NCBI GenBank assembly: GCA_013368325.1
Contig: JAACJK010000121.1
Coordinates: 231,047 to 295,046, forward strand
DNA from: Ephemerocybe angulata
Lineage: Eukaryota > Basidiomycota > Agaricomycetes > Agaricales > Psathyrellaceae
Direction: 5' to 3'
DNA: 64,000 nucleotides
In this document: piece by piece, positions 21,986 through 33,999 of the stretch
How the letters are laid out: each line of letters begins with the position of its first letter
How positions within the stretch are numbered: the stretch's first letter is position 1
Notes under the pieces: generated by a model
What the model was told of the DNA's origin: nothing
What the model saw: the letters and a program-made list of their open reading frames with translations, nothing else
Databases searched by the model: none
Translations under genes and position numbers: made by a program

Positions 21986-24900
21986 CTACTCGCCCCTCGT
22001 CCAAGGGCGGTCAATGTTCGCGTCCAAATCCAAATCTTCACCTTCCCCGTTCGGCGCATCGGCAACAGCTCCCTCCTCCCTCTTCGCCGCGACCGTCCCA
22101 CTCAGCGTCATTTCTTCCATCCTCTTTGTAAACTCATTCATATCGATCTCCGCCTGGCGCCTCACACTCCTGTCGTACCTCGATCGTTGAGGTTGAGTCG
22201 TTGAGTCGCCGGATGTATTGACAGGCTCCTCAGGATCCCAAGGAATATCAGGACCGGCCCAGCCACCGTTGTGGTGGATATAGTTGAGGAAGGAACGCCA
22301 GAGCGGGTCAAGGCCGAGGACGTGCGGGTTCCCGACGATGACGAGAAGGGCTTGCGCACGGGTGACCGCAACTAAATTTGAGGATCGGTGAGTTCAAGAG
22401 AAGTAGTAGACGTCAAAAGGAAAGAAGATGATTACCATTGAAACGGCGCGGGTTGGCCACGAAGCCAAGGGTGTGCCGAAGGTCATAGTCGACGAAGTCT
22501 TTGCTACTCCGGACAGTCGACATGATGATGACTTTGCGCTCCTGGCCCTGGAACTCCTCGACAGAGCCGACTTTCACTCCGTCTGCGACAGGTCTCAGCG
22601 CAGTACGCAGTCTCATGCATTGGGCGTGGTAAGGCGCAATGATTCCGATATCACTGTCGGCTGCAAAGTTTAAGGAATATTGTAAGTAATTCATGCGCTC
22701 GCCAAAAGAGATGCAGGTAGCGACTCACTCGTTCTGACCCGCCTATCGTCCTTGAGATCTCTCACATATGCCTTCACCTGTAATACCTCGTCAATGTTAA
22801 AGAACGACGGACTCGATGCTTCCCGGTCGTCCTTTCCGAGTACAGAGTGGAAAACGACAGGGAACTGGCGCTGAGCAGCAGCGCGAGGAAGTAGAGTTGA
22901 TGTTAGGTGGCTGTTCATGGTCGTCTTCGGTGCGGTAGGCACAAGTTCCCCGGCGTAGAAGTTGTCGTTGGGGAACTTGAGAATCGCAGGATGCGAACGG
23001 AAGTTCTTGGTGAGCTTCACAACGCTGTGGGGGCTATAAGACTTTGCAACGATTGTACACTGCTGGTCGACTCACGTAATTGCGTGCCCCTCTCGCACGT
23101 CGTAACATTTCCTCTCCATTAATCTCTCAAGCCAACTCTTCTCCAGGCCCAACTTCCTCGCCACCCCGCTCCTTACAATCGGGCCCAGCTGCCTCGGGTC
23201 CCCACTCAACACCACATTGGAATATACATCAGCAAGGGTCTTAACCGGAATAAACACCTCAGGTTCCGTCGCCTGGCCAGCCTCGTCAACGAAGATATGG
23301 GTGTACCATCCCCTTGGCACACCGACCCCCGCCAGCATGCTCGCTGAGACGCATGTCGCTACCACGACTCTGAATGACTTGAGCTTCGCGATGGGAGGGA
23401 CGGAGAACGCCATGACCCCCGTAAGGTGCCCTCCGCTAAGGGTTTCGTACGTGTAGCTAAGGAGACTATCCGGGACTTGGGCTTTGGACCGTGATGGCGC
23501 GTACATGCGGAAGAGTTGGGAGGCCGGAAGGGTCTTGGCAAGACGCGAGGCGAGGATGTCGGCGGCGGAATTGCTGGGTGCGCAGGCGAGAATCCGTGCG
23601 CTGGGGTCTCGGAGGAGGACCTGCTGGATAGTTTCGACGATTGTGATCGTTTTGCCCGTGCCCGGCCTGAAGAATGGTAGCCGTCAGTTTGTCTCTTGGA
23701 GGTGGAATTTGGAGGAATGACGCACGGGCCGAACAGGACAAAAGGCGCACTACCGGGAGGCTGCCTGATGATCGCGTTCACAGCGTCAGCTTGCCTTGTA
23801 TTATCCTTGATCAGCGGATTGTAGCAGTGGAGCGTTCTCCACTCGTCCTCGAGCCTATCCTCTCTGTCTTCCTCATCTTCTGCTCTCAAACCCCTTGGAA
23901 CATGCTTCCATTCGGGAAACAGCACCCTATCCTCTGCGTACGCCGAGTCCATCGCCTGGTGCATCCTGCGCAGAATGATTCTGCTCAGTTTGAAGCGAAC
24001 GTTGTACCTTCTGCCCTCGGACCACGCCAGCCTGTCGAAGTTATAGTGGAACCGCAAGCCGACTTCGGTCTGGCGAACGACGTGGACGTGCCCTTCGAAC
24101 CACTGGCCAGGGTTCGGGGTGTTGGACGCCTGTACGAGGATTCGATCCCCTGGTTTTGATCAGAAGGGCACAAAGAACATGTAAAGGAAACGACGTACCG
24201 ACAAGAACGCTGGGACGCTTCTCTGCGAGACCGGGGATGGCAAGGCTACGGGATTGTCAAAAAAGGTTCAGAGGACAGGTTTAATGCGACCTACTAGTAG
24301 TATTGGTTCCATTGGGATAGCGGTGCGTCAGTCATGTCGTAGCGCTCGAGATCGGCCCTAGGAACGATACTATTAGCCATGGCCTTAAGGGAGAAAAGTG
24401 GTGACGCACTCAGAGCGATGCTCTTCAATCCAAAGCAGGTTCTTGAAAAAGCGAGCATACGTATCGCTATTGAAATCTCTGGGGACGAATAACTTCTTGA
24501 TTTCCTCCAGCTGCTTCGCTATCGACTTCGTATCCCGCAGAATAGCAAGCAGATTGGGAGGGATGGTCGCCAGAGGGAGCTTCGATACATATTTGATGGA
24601 CTGAGTGGATGGAGGCGCGACGCCTTCGACGACCGTGGTCTCTGGGATTCGGTTCGTCTGCTGACGGGGAACGTAAGGCGCGACAGGTTTGAGGGCTTCG
24701 TGGTCAGCCTTGTCGCCAACGATGGCTCGTAGTGGTCGGGTGATATAGAATTGCTTTTGCAGTTGCCGGTCTTCAAAGACCAACTCGAGACGGTCTTCGT
24801 ACCGGCCAATGTATTTCTGTTCGAAAGCGACCACCACGAGCACATGCCGTCCTAGATAGATACGTTGCCCATAGGTCGCAGCTACGATAGAAAACCTACG

Positions 24901-25571
24901 CTCCTGGTCAGAATACACGTCATGTTACGATCAATGAACGGTCCTCACCCTGAATTATGGGGTCTCCCTCCCTGGCTCGATGCTAACTTTGCGGCCACCA
25001 GCACCGAATTCCCAAGTGGCTCCGTCGACTTCAAAAATATGTCTGCCTCGAGGCCTTTCTCAGCCTCCGCCGGTGGCACGATACCAAACTCTCCATCTCC
25101 CTCAATGCAAATCCCGTTTTTGTCCCGCTCGGCCTCGTCCAGCACCGAGCGATACTGGAGGAACTTTTCCTTCCTAAGATGCGTCGGGCCTTGGGTATGT
25201 CTAGCCCACAGCCAAGATTTGACAAAGAGCTTGCAAATGGGGCAGTACTCGTCCGTTCCAGGAGCCACCCCCTCCTCCGGCTCGATGCTGGGTGATACGC
25301 CAGCAATCGTAGCGGTCGACCTGTGACGCCTCCCCCGAACATGGGGTTCCCAATCTCTCGCAGCCATGTTCGCGTCGCATAACGAGCAGTGGACACTCCT
25401 GTTTCGTCCAGACACCGTCGCGAAATGGGATTTGGTCGTCATATGCCAGTCGAAGTGCCCAGGGTCGTATGCGATGAATCCGCAGGGCTCGCATGAGAGG
25501 ACTGTGTGGTCAAACCTGCAGTGGGGGATTGGACACGTCCCAGACGCTAGAATATTGCGACAGGGCTTCAT
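21986..25571 (-). CDS. SDE3/MOV10-like SF1 RNA helicase with N-terminal CCCH and C2H2 zinc fingers
   Basis: Exons in transcript order: 25571-24949, 24895-24410, 24357-24295, 24245-24199, 24149-23726, 23666-23076, 23024-22729, 22660-22436, 22371-21986; 1046 residues, all phases consistent. The N-terminus has a CCCH finger (Cys4, Cys13, Cys18, His22) and three C2H2 fingers (Cys27/30-His43/49, Cys62/65-His77/83, Cys110/113-His125/131). The UPF1-type helicase core follows: Walker A GPPGTGKT (Lys553), Walker B DEAG (Asp675), motif III GDPRQLGP, motif IV NFRSHP, motif V VEEFQGQE and motif VI VAVTRA. Plant SDE3 and animal MOV10/Armitage relatives act in RNA silencing and retroelement control. A silencing role here is inference from family. 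The C-terminus is acidic. Confidence 0.92.
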
Positions 25572-26267
25572 GGTGGTTGGGAAGAAAGCTTGGACGCGTT
25601 CCTTTGACGTGTTTTCGAACTGGAAATGACGGGCAACGAGTCAAAGGGTCCAAATTTGGTTCAACTTTTAGCCGAAATTTGTTTGCCGCCCGGGGCCCAA
25701 TCCAGGAATTGTGTTAGAACTTAGGGGCTTTCTATTACGTTTTAACCAAGGAGACCCACAAAAGCCTTCGTTGCATGAGGGGTAGCAGGTATCGAGTTGC
25801 TGAAGAGAGGAAGAGGGCTTGGTGGAGTTTGGGGCAAAGAATTGTGTTTCTTTGTTTCTTTGTCAAACCGGGGTAGAGAATTGGCAGCAATCCTGTCAAT
25901 GGCCATGAGTACATGGACCTGAAGCGTAACTCACCTTCCATTTGCACTCAATGGACAGCTTCGACTTTATGTATACTTGACGGTTAAAGCAACACAAGCC
26001 TCGGCTCATCGTCTCCTTCGGTCCTCGTACGTACCCTCTGGAAGATCCTTACTCTACTCATGGTTTCCAAAGAAGAGTGCGCTGAGTACATGTGGCACGC
26101 TCTGCTCAGTGATGGTGCTCCAGGATCCAGGAGAACTGGGAGTAAAAGTGACGTGATACCAGGCGTCCGGGCCAGTGGAGATGAGGATATCGCAGAAATA
26201 CTTTGGGAACATATACAAGATGTTGCAAAAACACACTAGAATGGGGGTTAATCTACTTTAGTGGAAC
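25572..26267. other. Intergenic region between helicase and F-box genes
   Basis: About 700 bp with only short competing frames. It should contain the helicase promoter and the 3' end of the F-box transcript, both on the minus strand. Nothing more is supported. Confidence 0.5.
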
Positions 26268-27617
26268 TCAGTTGCTATCCGCACCGATCGACTCCTCGTC
26301 GGATTCTGAGTCTAACCCCAACACGAGCCAGAGCCACGCATCTTTGTATCCTAGCTTCTCATCGTCTGGCAGATGGGCACGGCGGTATACATGGTCCTCG
26401 GCATTGACCATATTGTACCAATTGGGTGGGGTGTTGGGGTAGAGATGGAGGCGGACATCATCTACTGGTATGACCTCGCCATGATATGGGCACCAGTCCG
26501 GCGTCTCGATGTTACTGATGGCGACGTTTACTACTTCAACACTTTTGGGGAGCTCTGGCAGACACCTGTGGGTCGGTTAGCTTATGAACCATCAGATATC
26601 GAGAATAGGGACATACTCGATGGTGACCAAGGGTGCAGAGATTATCCGTAGCGAACTGCTGAATAGACCATGGAATGTATCGTCCCCATCCCAGTTTTGC
26701 CCTGGCCCGTGCATATGCAGCTCTTCGAGCATAGGAAACAGAATGGGGGTGGGGGTTGCTTTCTCCAGCGTGGCACTGCATCGCGCCATATTCCATGGGG
26801 GGTTATAGTTGTCCAAAGTTCCTTTGACCATGGCGAGGTACTTGAGCTTAGGCAGGGAGGGTAGTATGGCCTCGAGATGGAAGCTAGAGAAGGGGACCCA
26901 GCATAGTGTGAGGATCCTCATCCAGTGCCCGGTGGATTCAAGCAAGCGCCGGAGAGCGCTGTATACTTTGAACTCGAGCTGGGCAAGCGGGGTGTTTGTC
27001 GATCCCAGGTGGGAGAGGTCCTGTCCAGTGATAATGGTTTGTTTTGGGGAATCTTCTTCCTGAGCTTTTTCCTCTAGAAGTGCAGCTAGGTCGAGAACGA
27101 GATCTTCCTCCTCCCCATCTGAAAGCTCCGCGTGTTCATATGTGGCTACTCCTGACCAGGCATCGGATCCATCATCGCTTTCGCTTTCGCTTTCGTATTC
27201 TGAGTCGCCTCCGTCTCCTTCATCTCCGCTTGTCAGAGCTCGACCTGTGGCTTGGAAATACGCACCCCAATCAAGATCTGGAGGACGCGGCCCTGCATCG
27301 AGATCGGGATCCTGGACCTCTGGACCCCAGCTCTCCGGGGGGTATGCCACGGAATACAGCTCCTCAATATCGACGTAGAGATTCCGAATGCCCCGAAGCT
27401 CCTCTGGGACGGAGCTCATGTGCTCCTCGAAGGCCAGAAGTTGTCGCCAGCCCGTGACCACGACGCTGTGGTAGCGGTGGAACCGAGAAACTTCACGTAG
27501 ATACCGGTTCGTTTCGGAGAGCGATCTCGAAGTCGTGCCGTCGTCTTGGCACGCGTTGTCAAAGATGCGGAGCCATAACTCGAAAGGGAGATGTGGAAGT
27601 TGCTGGTGGTGGTTCAT
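26268..27617 (-). CDS. F-box protein
   Basis: Two exons, 27617-26617 and 26565-26268, give 432 residues. The N-terminal LPHLPFELWLRIFDNAC with the following helices (about residues 7-50) is an F-box, which would bind Skp1 and recruit a substrate to an SCF ubiquitin ligase. The middle (about residues 140-215) is very acidic and Ser-rich. Leucine-rich segments near residues 250-320 (MRILTLCWV, LPSLPKLKYLAMVKGTL, FPMLEELHMHGPG) resemble the degenerate LRRs of mushroom F-box proteins. In-frame ATGs at 27683 and 27638 would add up to 22 residues; 27617 is chosen because the family usually starts just before the F-box. The substrate is unknown. Confidence 0.85.
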
Positions 27618-27740
27618 GGAAAAGATTCGCGGTGGCATGCACGGCATCGGTGACCGGTGACAGGTGACCCGAGGTATTTCCAAAAATAAGCGCCCGCCGG
27701 ACGCGGGTGCACGGCTTGCCTCTCAACCACAACCTTTGTC
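27618..27740. promoter_or_regulatory. Compact divergent promoter
   Basis: Only about 123 bp separate the start codons of the F-box gene (-) and the ARMT1-like gene (+), so the promoters must overlap. No clear TATA box is seen. Confidence 0.5.
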
Positions 27741-29768
27741 ATGACCTTTTCAGCCCCATACCCACCTTATGACCCCCTTGATAAATCAGGGTATGCTTAA
27801 TGCTCGCGGAACGACTCCTTGACTGACATCGACCACAGATTCTCGTAAGATGCGAGCAGCTATCGTTTCGCACACCTTCTGATTAACGCGGCTCAGATAC
27901 GATACTGTCATCCGACGATGGCCAATTATCATCACAAGCATCGTAGACGAGCTGCATAATGCATGCCACTTCCTCGTTCTAGAATCTCAGGCTCTAGATG
28001 ATTCTGCTTCGGACAAGAAAGCTCTGCTCGATGAGAAGGTTAAAGAGGGTAACGAGATTGTGGCGAAGATCAGCAAACTCAAGTACGAGATGGCGAGGGA
28101 TCGGGTCATGGACGAGATCGAAGACGATGGAGATGGTAATAGGGATGTGTATAACCAGGAACTGGCGAAGCTGGGTGAGGATAACAGGAATACGTGGTTT
28201 ACAGCGCCATGGCTGTTTGCTGAGTGAGTGTTGCCGCTATTCTGCTCGCAACGTGAACTGGCCTCCGATGCTTTAACATAGATGCTACTTGTATCGATTG
28301 CTTAGGTCCTACTTTGTCGTAACGAAGCAGTGGAACGATTACGATCCCTTCCATTCGTCCAAGATCAAGACCTTTAAACAATCTGGGGCCTCCATCTACA
28401 GTATGTCAGGTGGATACTCTTTGCTGGGCACAGCTAACATCATCATAGAGATTGCTACTACCATCCATGACCTCGAGAAGAGGAAAGACGAGCTCATCGC
28501 AAACCCCTCTAAGCTTCAGATTCTATTCACCGAAATGGTGCAGATGTGTCTCTGGGGAAACGCAACCGACCTTTCACTGCTCACGCATATGACGGAGGAA
28601 GACATCAAGAACCTTCAGACGGTAGAGAAAGACGCCCAGGAAGCCAGGTCGAAGTTCATCCTGAAGGACGACCAAAAGACCGTCTGGGAACACCTGAAGG
28701 GTCTCAAAGATGCCAGGGTTGACTTCGTTCTAGACAACGGTGAGGCACACCGCTCCTTTGCATTGCGATCCGTGCTTAAGCTCCTCCTCGTCCTCATCGC
28801 CATACAGCCGGATTCGAGCTCTTCACCGACCTCGTTTTCGCGGATTTCCTGGTAACGTACACACCGCACGTCAGCTCAGTCGTCTTCCAGTAAGTATCAC
28901 ACATATCCTCCGGCCTCCACATCCTTACGACCAACCGCGCATAGCCCGAAGTTGATTCCTTGGTTTGTTTCTGACGTTCTCCCTGTTGACTTCACCGAGA
29001 CTCTCTCCGTCCTCTCCGACCCCTCCAACTTCCCCGAAGGCGACTCATCCCCAGAGTCCCTCGAGCACCTCAAATCTATGGTAAATCGTTGGAAGTCGTA
29101 CGTGGAGACCGGCGTCTTCAAGTTGAGTGTACCCCTTGAGACCCCTCTCGGTGGTGGGGAAGAGAGGGGCAAGAAAGCGAACTTCTGGACAACGCCGTAC
29201 CCGTATTGGGATATGGAGATTTTGGATCCTGAACTAGTAAAATATTTGAAGGAGAGCGGACTAGTTATCTTCAAGGTGGGAGCAGCTCTGTGTTTCTTTC
29301 AGTATTTGCCGACCTTAATCTTATCTTAGGGAGACTTAAAGTACGTTGCCCCCTCACTTGCATGTCCTTGCGGGTATTCAATAACACTTCTCTTTTACAC
29401 CCATAATCTGTTCAGCTATCGCAAGTAAGTAACAACACGTTCCTCCTCGTCCTACCTCATTCAAAGTTCCCCCCAGATTGACGGGCGACATTAAATGGCC
29501 TGCCTGGACGCCCTTCGACGAAGCTTTAGGACCACTCGCTGGAGCCTTCCCTCTGCTCAGCTTGCGCACGAACAAGGCCGATGTCGCCGTGGGCGTGCCT
29601 AAGGATGTCGTAGAAAGGCTTGACGGGGATGAAGAGTCGGAGAAATGGCGTGTCGACGGACGGTGAGTGGTCATGCCCATCATCCTCCTCTATCTACGAA
29701 CAGGGGAACTAACGTCGTCGAACACCAGTTACGCGTTGATCTCGTTTGTTCCCGGGCGCTCGGAGTAG
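27741..29768 (+). CDS. ARMT1: ARMT1/DUF89-family damage-control phosphatase
   Basis: Eleven exons: 27741-27790, 27839-27844, 27897-28223, 28282-28400, 28449-28739, 28808-28889, 28945-29275, 29330-29340, 29416-29424, 29477-29662, 29729-29768; 483 residues with every phase matching. The family contains metal-dependent phosphatases that remove phosphate from damaged or over-phosphorylated sugars; yeast YMR027W is the closest well-known relative. Hallmarks are DDDPLD-like N-terminal context, LDNAGFELFTDL with the metal-binding Asp-Asn, SDVLPVDF and KGDLNYRKL. Three micro-exons of 6, 11 and 9 nt are needed to build SGFSYDT and KGDLNYRKLTGD, and each has consensus splice sites. The human name ARMT1 refers to a disputed carboxyl methyltransferase activity. 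Confidence 0.93.
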
Positions 29769-30083
29769 TGAAAGGGGTGTTGTAAGAGCGGAACCGAGAT
29801 GGCAGATACAGAGCAAATATGTAATAACGAATAAATTTACATTCTTTTGAGGAGTATGTAATTTGGTCGATTATGAGTTCAGGGAGGAAGAAAGAGGGTA
29901 ATACAGAATCCAGGGAAAGAGTGAGGGCACGGACAGAATTTCGAGGGCAAAGTACTCGTTTGGAGTCGCGAGCGGCGAGGCGCAACTGTGCGGGTAACGG
30001 CGTGCCGCAGTTTGCATCTTGCTTCCTTGTTGCTCGCCATTTGGTAGCTGACTGGGTTGCCGCGATTGTGAGGTAAAAAGTTC
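29769..30083. other. Short intergenic region
   Basis: AT-rich 3' flank of the ARMT1-like gene with no supported gene. Confidence 0.5.
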
Positions 30084-30088
30084 AAAAA
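30084..30088 (-). terminator. RNA polymerase III terminator of tRNA-Val
   Basis: Five T residues on the minus strand lie 2 nt beyond the tRNA 3' end, the standard pol III stop. A second T5 run lies shortly after. Confidence 0.75.
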
Positions 30089-30090
30089 GT

Positions 30091-30174
30091 TGGTTCAGCC
30101 CGGGGTCGAACCGGGGACCTTCTGTGAACACTCGAGGTGTGAGACAGAAATCATAACCACTAGACCACTGGACC
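30091..30174 (-). tRNA. tRNA-Val(CAC) with an 11-nt intron
   Basis: The minus strand folds as a cloverleaf: acceptor GGTCCAG/CTGAACC, A box TGGTCTAGTGG, anticodon stem TCTGT/ACAGA, loop CTCACAC with anticodon CAC, T arm CCCGG-TTCGACC-CCGGG and discriminator A. The anticodon stem closes only if 11 nt (30127-30137) are removed just 3' of position 37, the canonical tRNA-intron site. Mature length is 73 nt. One C-A mismatch is seen at pair 4:69. The CCA tail is not encoded. Confidence 0.92.
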
Positions 30175-30926
30175 CTTGACAGACAGGGACATCACAGCAT
30201 CATGAGGCTTAGCGCAGTCCTCACCAGAGAGCCAGAAACAGCAAACCCAAGCGCTTGATATTTGAGGACTCAGGAGCACATTCGAGGCTTCGAGAACCTG
30301 GCTTGCATTTCAGTGGCAATGAAGCTGACGTTTAAAGTGTTGCGATTATAACGAGCTATAACTACGCGGGCTCGAATTCCACGATTACTAGTAGCAGGCT
30401 AAAGGATGGTGCATAAATGCATAACGGGTTGGGGGGACATTAGGGAGGAGGAGAGGTAAATTTCCAGTAGTGATAGTCTGTGTAAAGGAGGTAAAGATGT
30501 AAATGACCGAATAGAACTACAAGTCGTGAATGTTAGCTGAAATATGATGACGGTTTCCACGAATCCACCAAGAAAAGAAGGGGAAGAGACTAAAGTAGAT
30601 TACAGGGGTGTACCGTGTCGCCAGAGATTCCCAACCCAAGAAAAGAAGAGGCGAAACGATCTAGAGAATATGAGAACCTAAAAAGATGGATAGATTAGGA
30701 ATAAAGAGCGGGATAGGAGATTAAAAAGAGGGGGAAAGATCCTTCAATACAAAGAAAAAATGAGTGTGTAAGATATCTTGAAGCGTGGGTTGCTATTGCT
30801 GTTCGCTGCTTCGTCGTCGTAGAATGAATGGTCGTTGGATCTTGAATATTTGAATGAGAATGTCGATGATGCCGAAATAGAAATACATATGTTGAAGTTG
30901 TTGCTTGCACTTGCCGGGGGTGTAGT
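30175..30926. other. Intergenic region after the tRNA
   Basis: AT-rich sequence of about 750 bp with no gene. The part near 30.7-30.9 kb is likely the 3' UTR of the following minus-strand gene. Confidence 0.5.
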
Positions 30927-32733
30927 TCATCGTGTGGCTCCCCAGGCGTTCGGAATCTCTCCCCGACTTGGGCCAGCCTCATGAAGTCGGCTGGCGGCCA
31001 CAAAACGCTCGAAGAGCTCTGCCTCCCCTTCCTCTTCATTAACCACACTCTCTCCGTTTTCCCTTGTTGTCCACCCAGTCCCATAGTCTGGCCAATGCTC
31101 GTCATCATTCAGAGGCGACCGAGCCGTTCGGGCACTCGACAGGCCGCGCGAAGACCTTCCCTCCCCAGCCCCATTGAGATGCTTCCTCAAGCTCCTTATC
31201 GAGTCCTGTCTCCTCGGATGAACAAGCATCTGCGCCAGATCCAACTCGCCCTCGGGCTCATCCTCCTCCTCGCTGCTGACATGCGCGTCAGGGACCTCTG
31301 CCTCCATGCGAGACGCGCCATTCAGGTAGTGATTCCTCACATCATTCGCAGTTGACGGACGTCCCTGCCCGTTGTTCCACGCATCATCTTCTGTCTGAGT
31401 CCTAGCAAGGCTCGGCACACGGTCAGAGTCGAGCTTCTTTCCATTCCGGCGTCGCTCTCCTCTCCCTCTCCCATTCTCCCCTCGCCGCGGCGAAGTTGCT
31501 CGACTACCAGGCGCACTGCGACAAGTCACCCTGGTTCGAGTAACCTCACTTTCACTCCTTCCAGCCCTCCCTCGCTCCAGCATGGCAAACAGAGGAGGCG
31601 GTGCGAGTGGCACATTCGTCTGATCCGACAGCCCGGTTCTCGTTCGGCTCGAGGATGGGTTCTTCTGCGATAGCGTGCTCCGTGACGCTCGGAGGGGATG
31701 CGGGGCAGTAGGTCGCTTCTGCGGCGGTTGTGGCGGCGGTTGAGATGGTCCAGCTTCTGGGTTGGAAGGTCCTCCAATGTGTCCCCCAAAGAGAACCGCC
31801 CTGGCCACAGACTCGAGCCAAGAAGGTGGTAGGGGCGGCTGGTAGTTCATATGGTCCTCCTCGCCATCCCCAGCACCCCTCTGTGTGAGAAAGATACTCG
31901 GATCATCGTCCTCGTCCCGCGTGCGCCTCCTAATCGAGAAGGACGGCCGAATCTGCGCAGGGGTCGAGCTTGGGCGAGAAGGAGCCATACTAGCATTGGA
32001 TGCGATATGCCGGAGGTGCAATTTGGCGCGTGATGGCCTAGGGTGAACGACATGGCCTTCTGGGTAATGTGGCCTCGGCTGTCGCAATGCTGAGCTGGGT
32101 TCTCGCAGCGTCATTTGCGATGGGCGATCCGGCAGCGCGTACCCCTGGTAGGTGTTGTCTCGACTCCGGTTCGCAATTCGCGATGGCCGCGGGGTCGACT
32201 CCTCGTAACTATCGGTCGTGGTACTCGGCGTGGGCGGAAATGACGGTGCCGAAGAGTCTGTCTGCACTTCGTCGGGGCTTACGTTGTTCGTAGTTGGTAG
32301 AAACTGGCTGAAGAAATCGACCACCGCACCCATGCCACTGTGTTTCTCCCCAGACTTCGCATCTCCAGCCTCTACATCAGGCGTGGCGATACGCGTTGGT
32401 TCAAGCCCCTCCTCTGCGAAAATATCCTCGAAAGTTTCGTAGGTTTTAGAGCGACCTCTCCTGTGCAGAGGCACTCTCCCAGAGTCGTCTCGCGTTCGTG
32501 ACCTTGTCGTCCTCGAAGTTGGCGGCGTCGACGGCTCTGTAGGCGAACTAGAGGCATACGAAGCCGGCGATGTTGCGGAAGTGGGTGACTGTGCTTCCGA
32601 CGGCGAGAATTGGCCACTGACGCTGCCACTACGCTATAATTTCACATTTCACAGCTGCCACAACGCCGATATCACTGCGACATACCTTCGACCCAACTAT
32701 GTTGCTGATTGACCTGGTGTCGCGAGTCGCCAT
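30927..32733 (-). CDS. Unknown Ser/Pro/Arg-rich protein
   Basis: Two exons, 32733-32686 and 32633-30927, give 584 residues starting MATRDTRSISNIVGSK. The sequence is low in complexity: Ser/Thr/Pro-rich N-terminus, a conserved-looking patch RGRSKTYETFEDIFAEEGLEP near residue 70, several RPSR/RSR stretches, Pro-rich QPPPQPPQKRP, and an acidic C-terminal third (SSEEEDEPEGELDLAQML). A hydrophobic-aromatic patch LPPSWLESVARAVLFGG may be a binding motif. No enzyme domain or transmembrane segment is seen, so most of the protein is probably disordered. A nuclear or scaffold role is possible, but I do not recognise the family. Confidence 0.75.
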
Positions 32734-33887
32734 GGCGTTTATGTCGTACTCGAGGGTCGAGAGAGCCAGAGAAGCGTCCGGACAGAGTGCTGGCCAGTTT
32801 ATGAGGATTCTAGGAGACTATAAGGAGTATCGTCGAGGTAGAGGGGCAAGTTTAATTCGCCCGCGTGGCCTCAAATTCTACCCCAGCAGAGCATGGGAAA
32901 GCCATGTCCATATATGGGCACGCGTCAATTCCCCCACAGCCGCCGGACATCGCACATTTGGCTTTGGGCAATGTTTCATTGTACAAGGAAACAATGGTGC
33001 TTGAACTTCAAGCCCTTAGATATGAATGCGAGACCTTCATCTGACATGCCGTACTACTGAAGGGTGTCCAAACCATCTAGGTAACGATGGCACTGCCCCT
33101 TTCGAATTTTAAGGTTTCCGTTGCAACTTCCGGCACCGGCGAGTTTGAAGCTGTGAGGACGAACCTTGTTCAAGTACTCTTTTAATAGTATAGGGTAATT
33201 AGGAACATTGTAGAGGTAGGGGCCCATCGTATTTTGCGTCCAGTTTGTTACGGTGCGGCTTAGACTCTAACACGCTTGGCGATTCAGATGGTATTGCAAC
33301 ATGCATGGCTTGTGGAGCGAATCAAGCGGGCTACGTGAATAGTGACGCATCTCGGGATGCTGCGAAGCGGAAGGATCGTCCGTTGGCTCTGATTTTCGTG
33401 ACTCCGTGTTCCAGCAATGTTAAGGATTCACGAATGGCTTTCTAGTAGCTCCTGGTATGCCTCGTCGCGCATACGTTACACACTTGACAACGGTTGTACT
33501 GGGGACGAAGCATTGCCACCAGTCAGACCGTCGATCACGTCGAGTGAGAGTAGGTGGCAGTCTACGGAAGCGTACATCCGGAAGGTCTACCTTTATTCTG
33601 GTGCCTCGCCTTTCTTTCAGGAAGAGAGTATAGGCTCGGACCCCAATAAATCAACTATAATAGCAGGCGCATGTCAGTCAAACTCAACTTCACACCATAC
33701 ATTCGTCGAGTAGAACTCCTGACTAGGTGGTAATGCAGCTTTAGTGTGTGCCCAAGGTTCTGATCAAGTCCAGACACCCGCCGATTTCCATGTTCCGCCA
33801 CATTTCAGTTATTAGAGCTCATGTGAGGTGGGTTTCCATCCCGGTTGGAACGACTAAATTGCTCGATTTAGTATACACTCGCTGAGC
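32734..33887. other. Intergenic region, no gene seen
   Basis: About 1.15 kb with short unrelated open frames. It separates a minus-strand gene from the secreted-protein gene downstream. Confidence 0.45.
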
Positions 33888-33893
33888 TATAAA
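33888..33893 (+). promoter_or_regulatory. TATA box of the secreted cysteine-rich protein gene
   Basis: TATAAA lies 107 bp upstream of the start codon at 34000, in pyrimidine-rich promoter sequence, a spacing typical of strongly expressed fungal genes. Confidence 0.6.
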
Positions 33894-33999
33894 GTATCTC
33901 TCCACCAGCTCTTCAAAGCATCTAAGCTCCTATAATATCTTCCGCCTCCTTTCTACTTCCCTTGCCCAAAATATCCTGAACCTCCTCCAACTAACAAGA

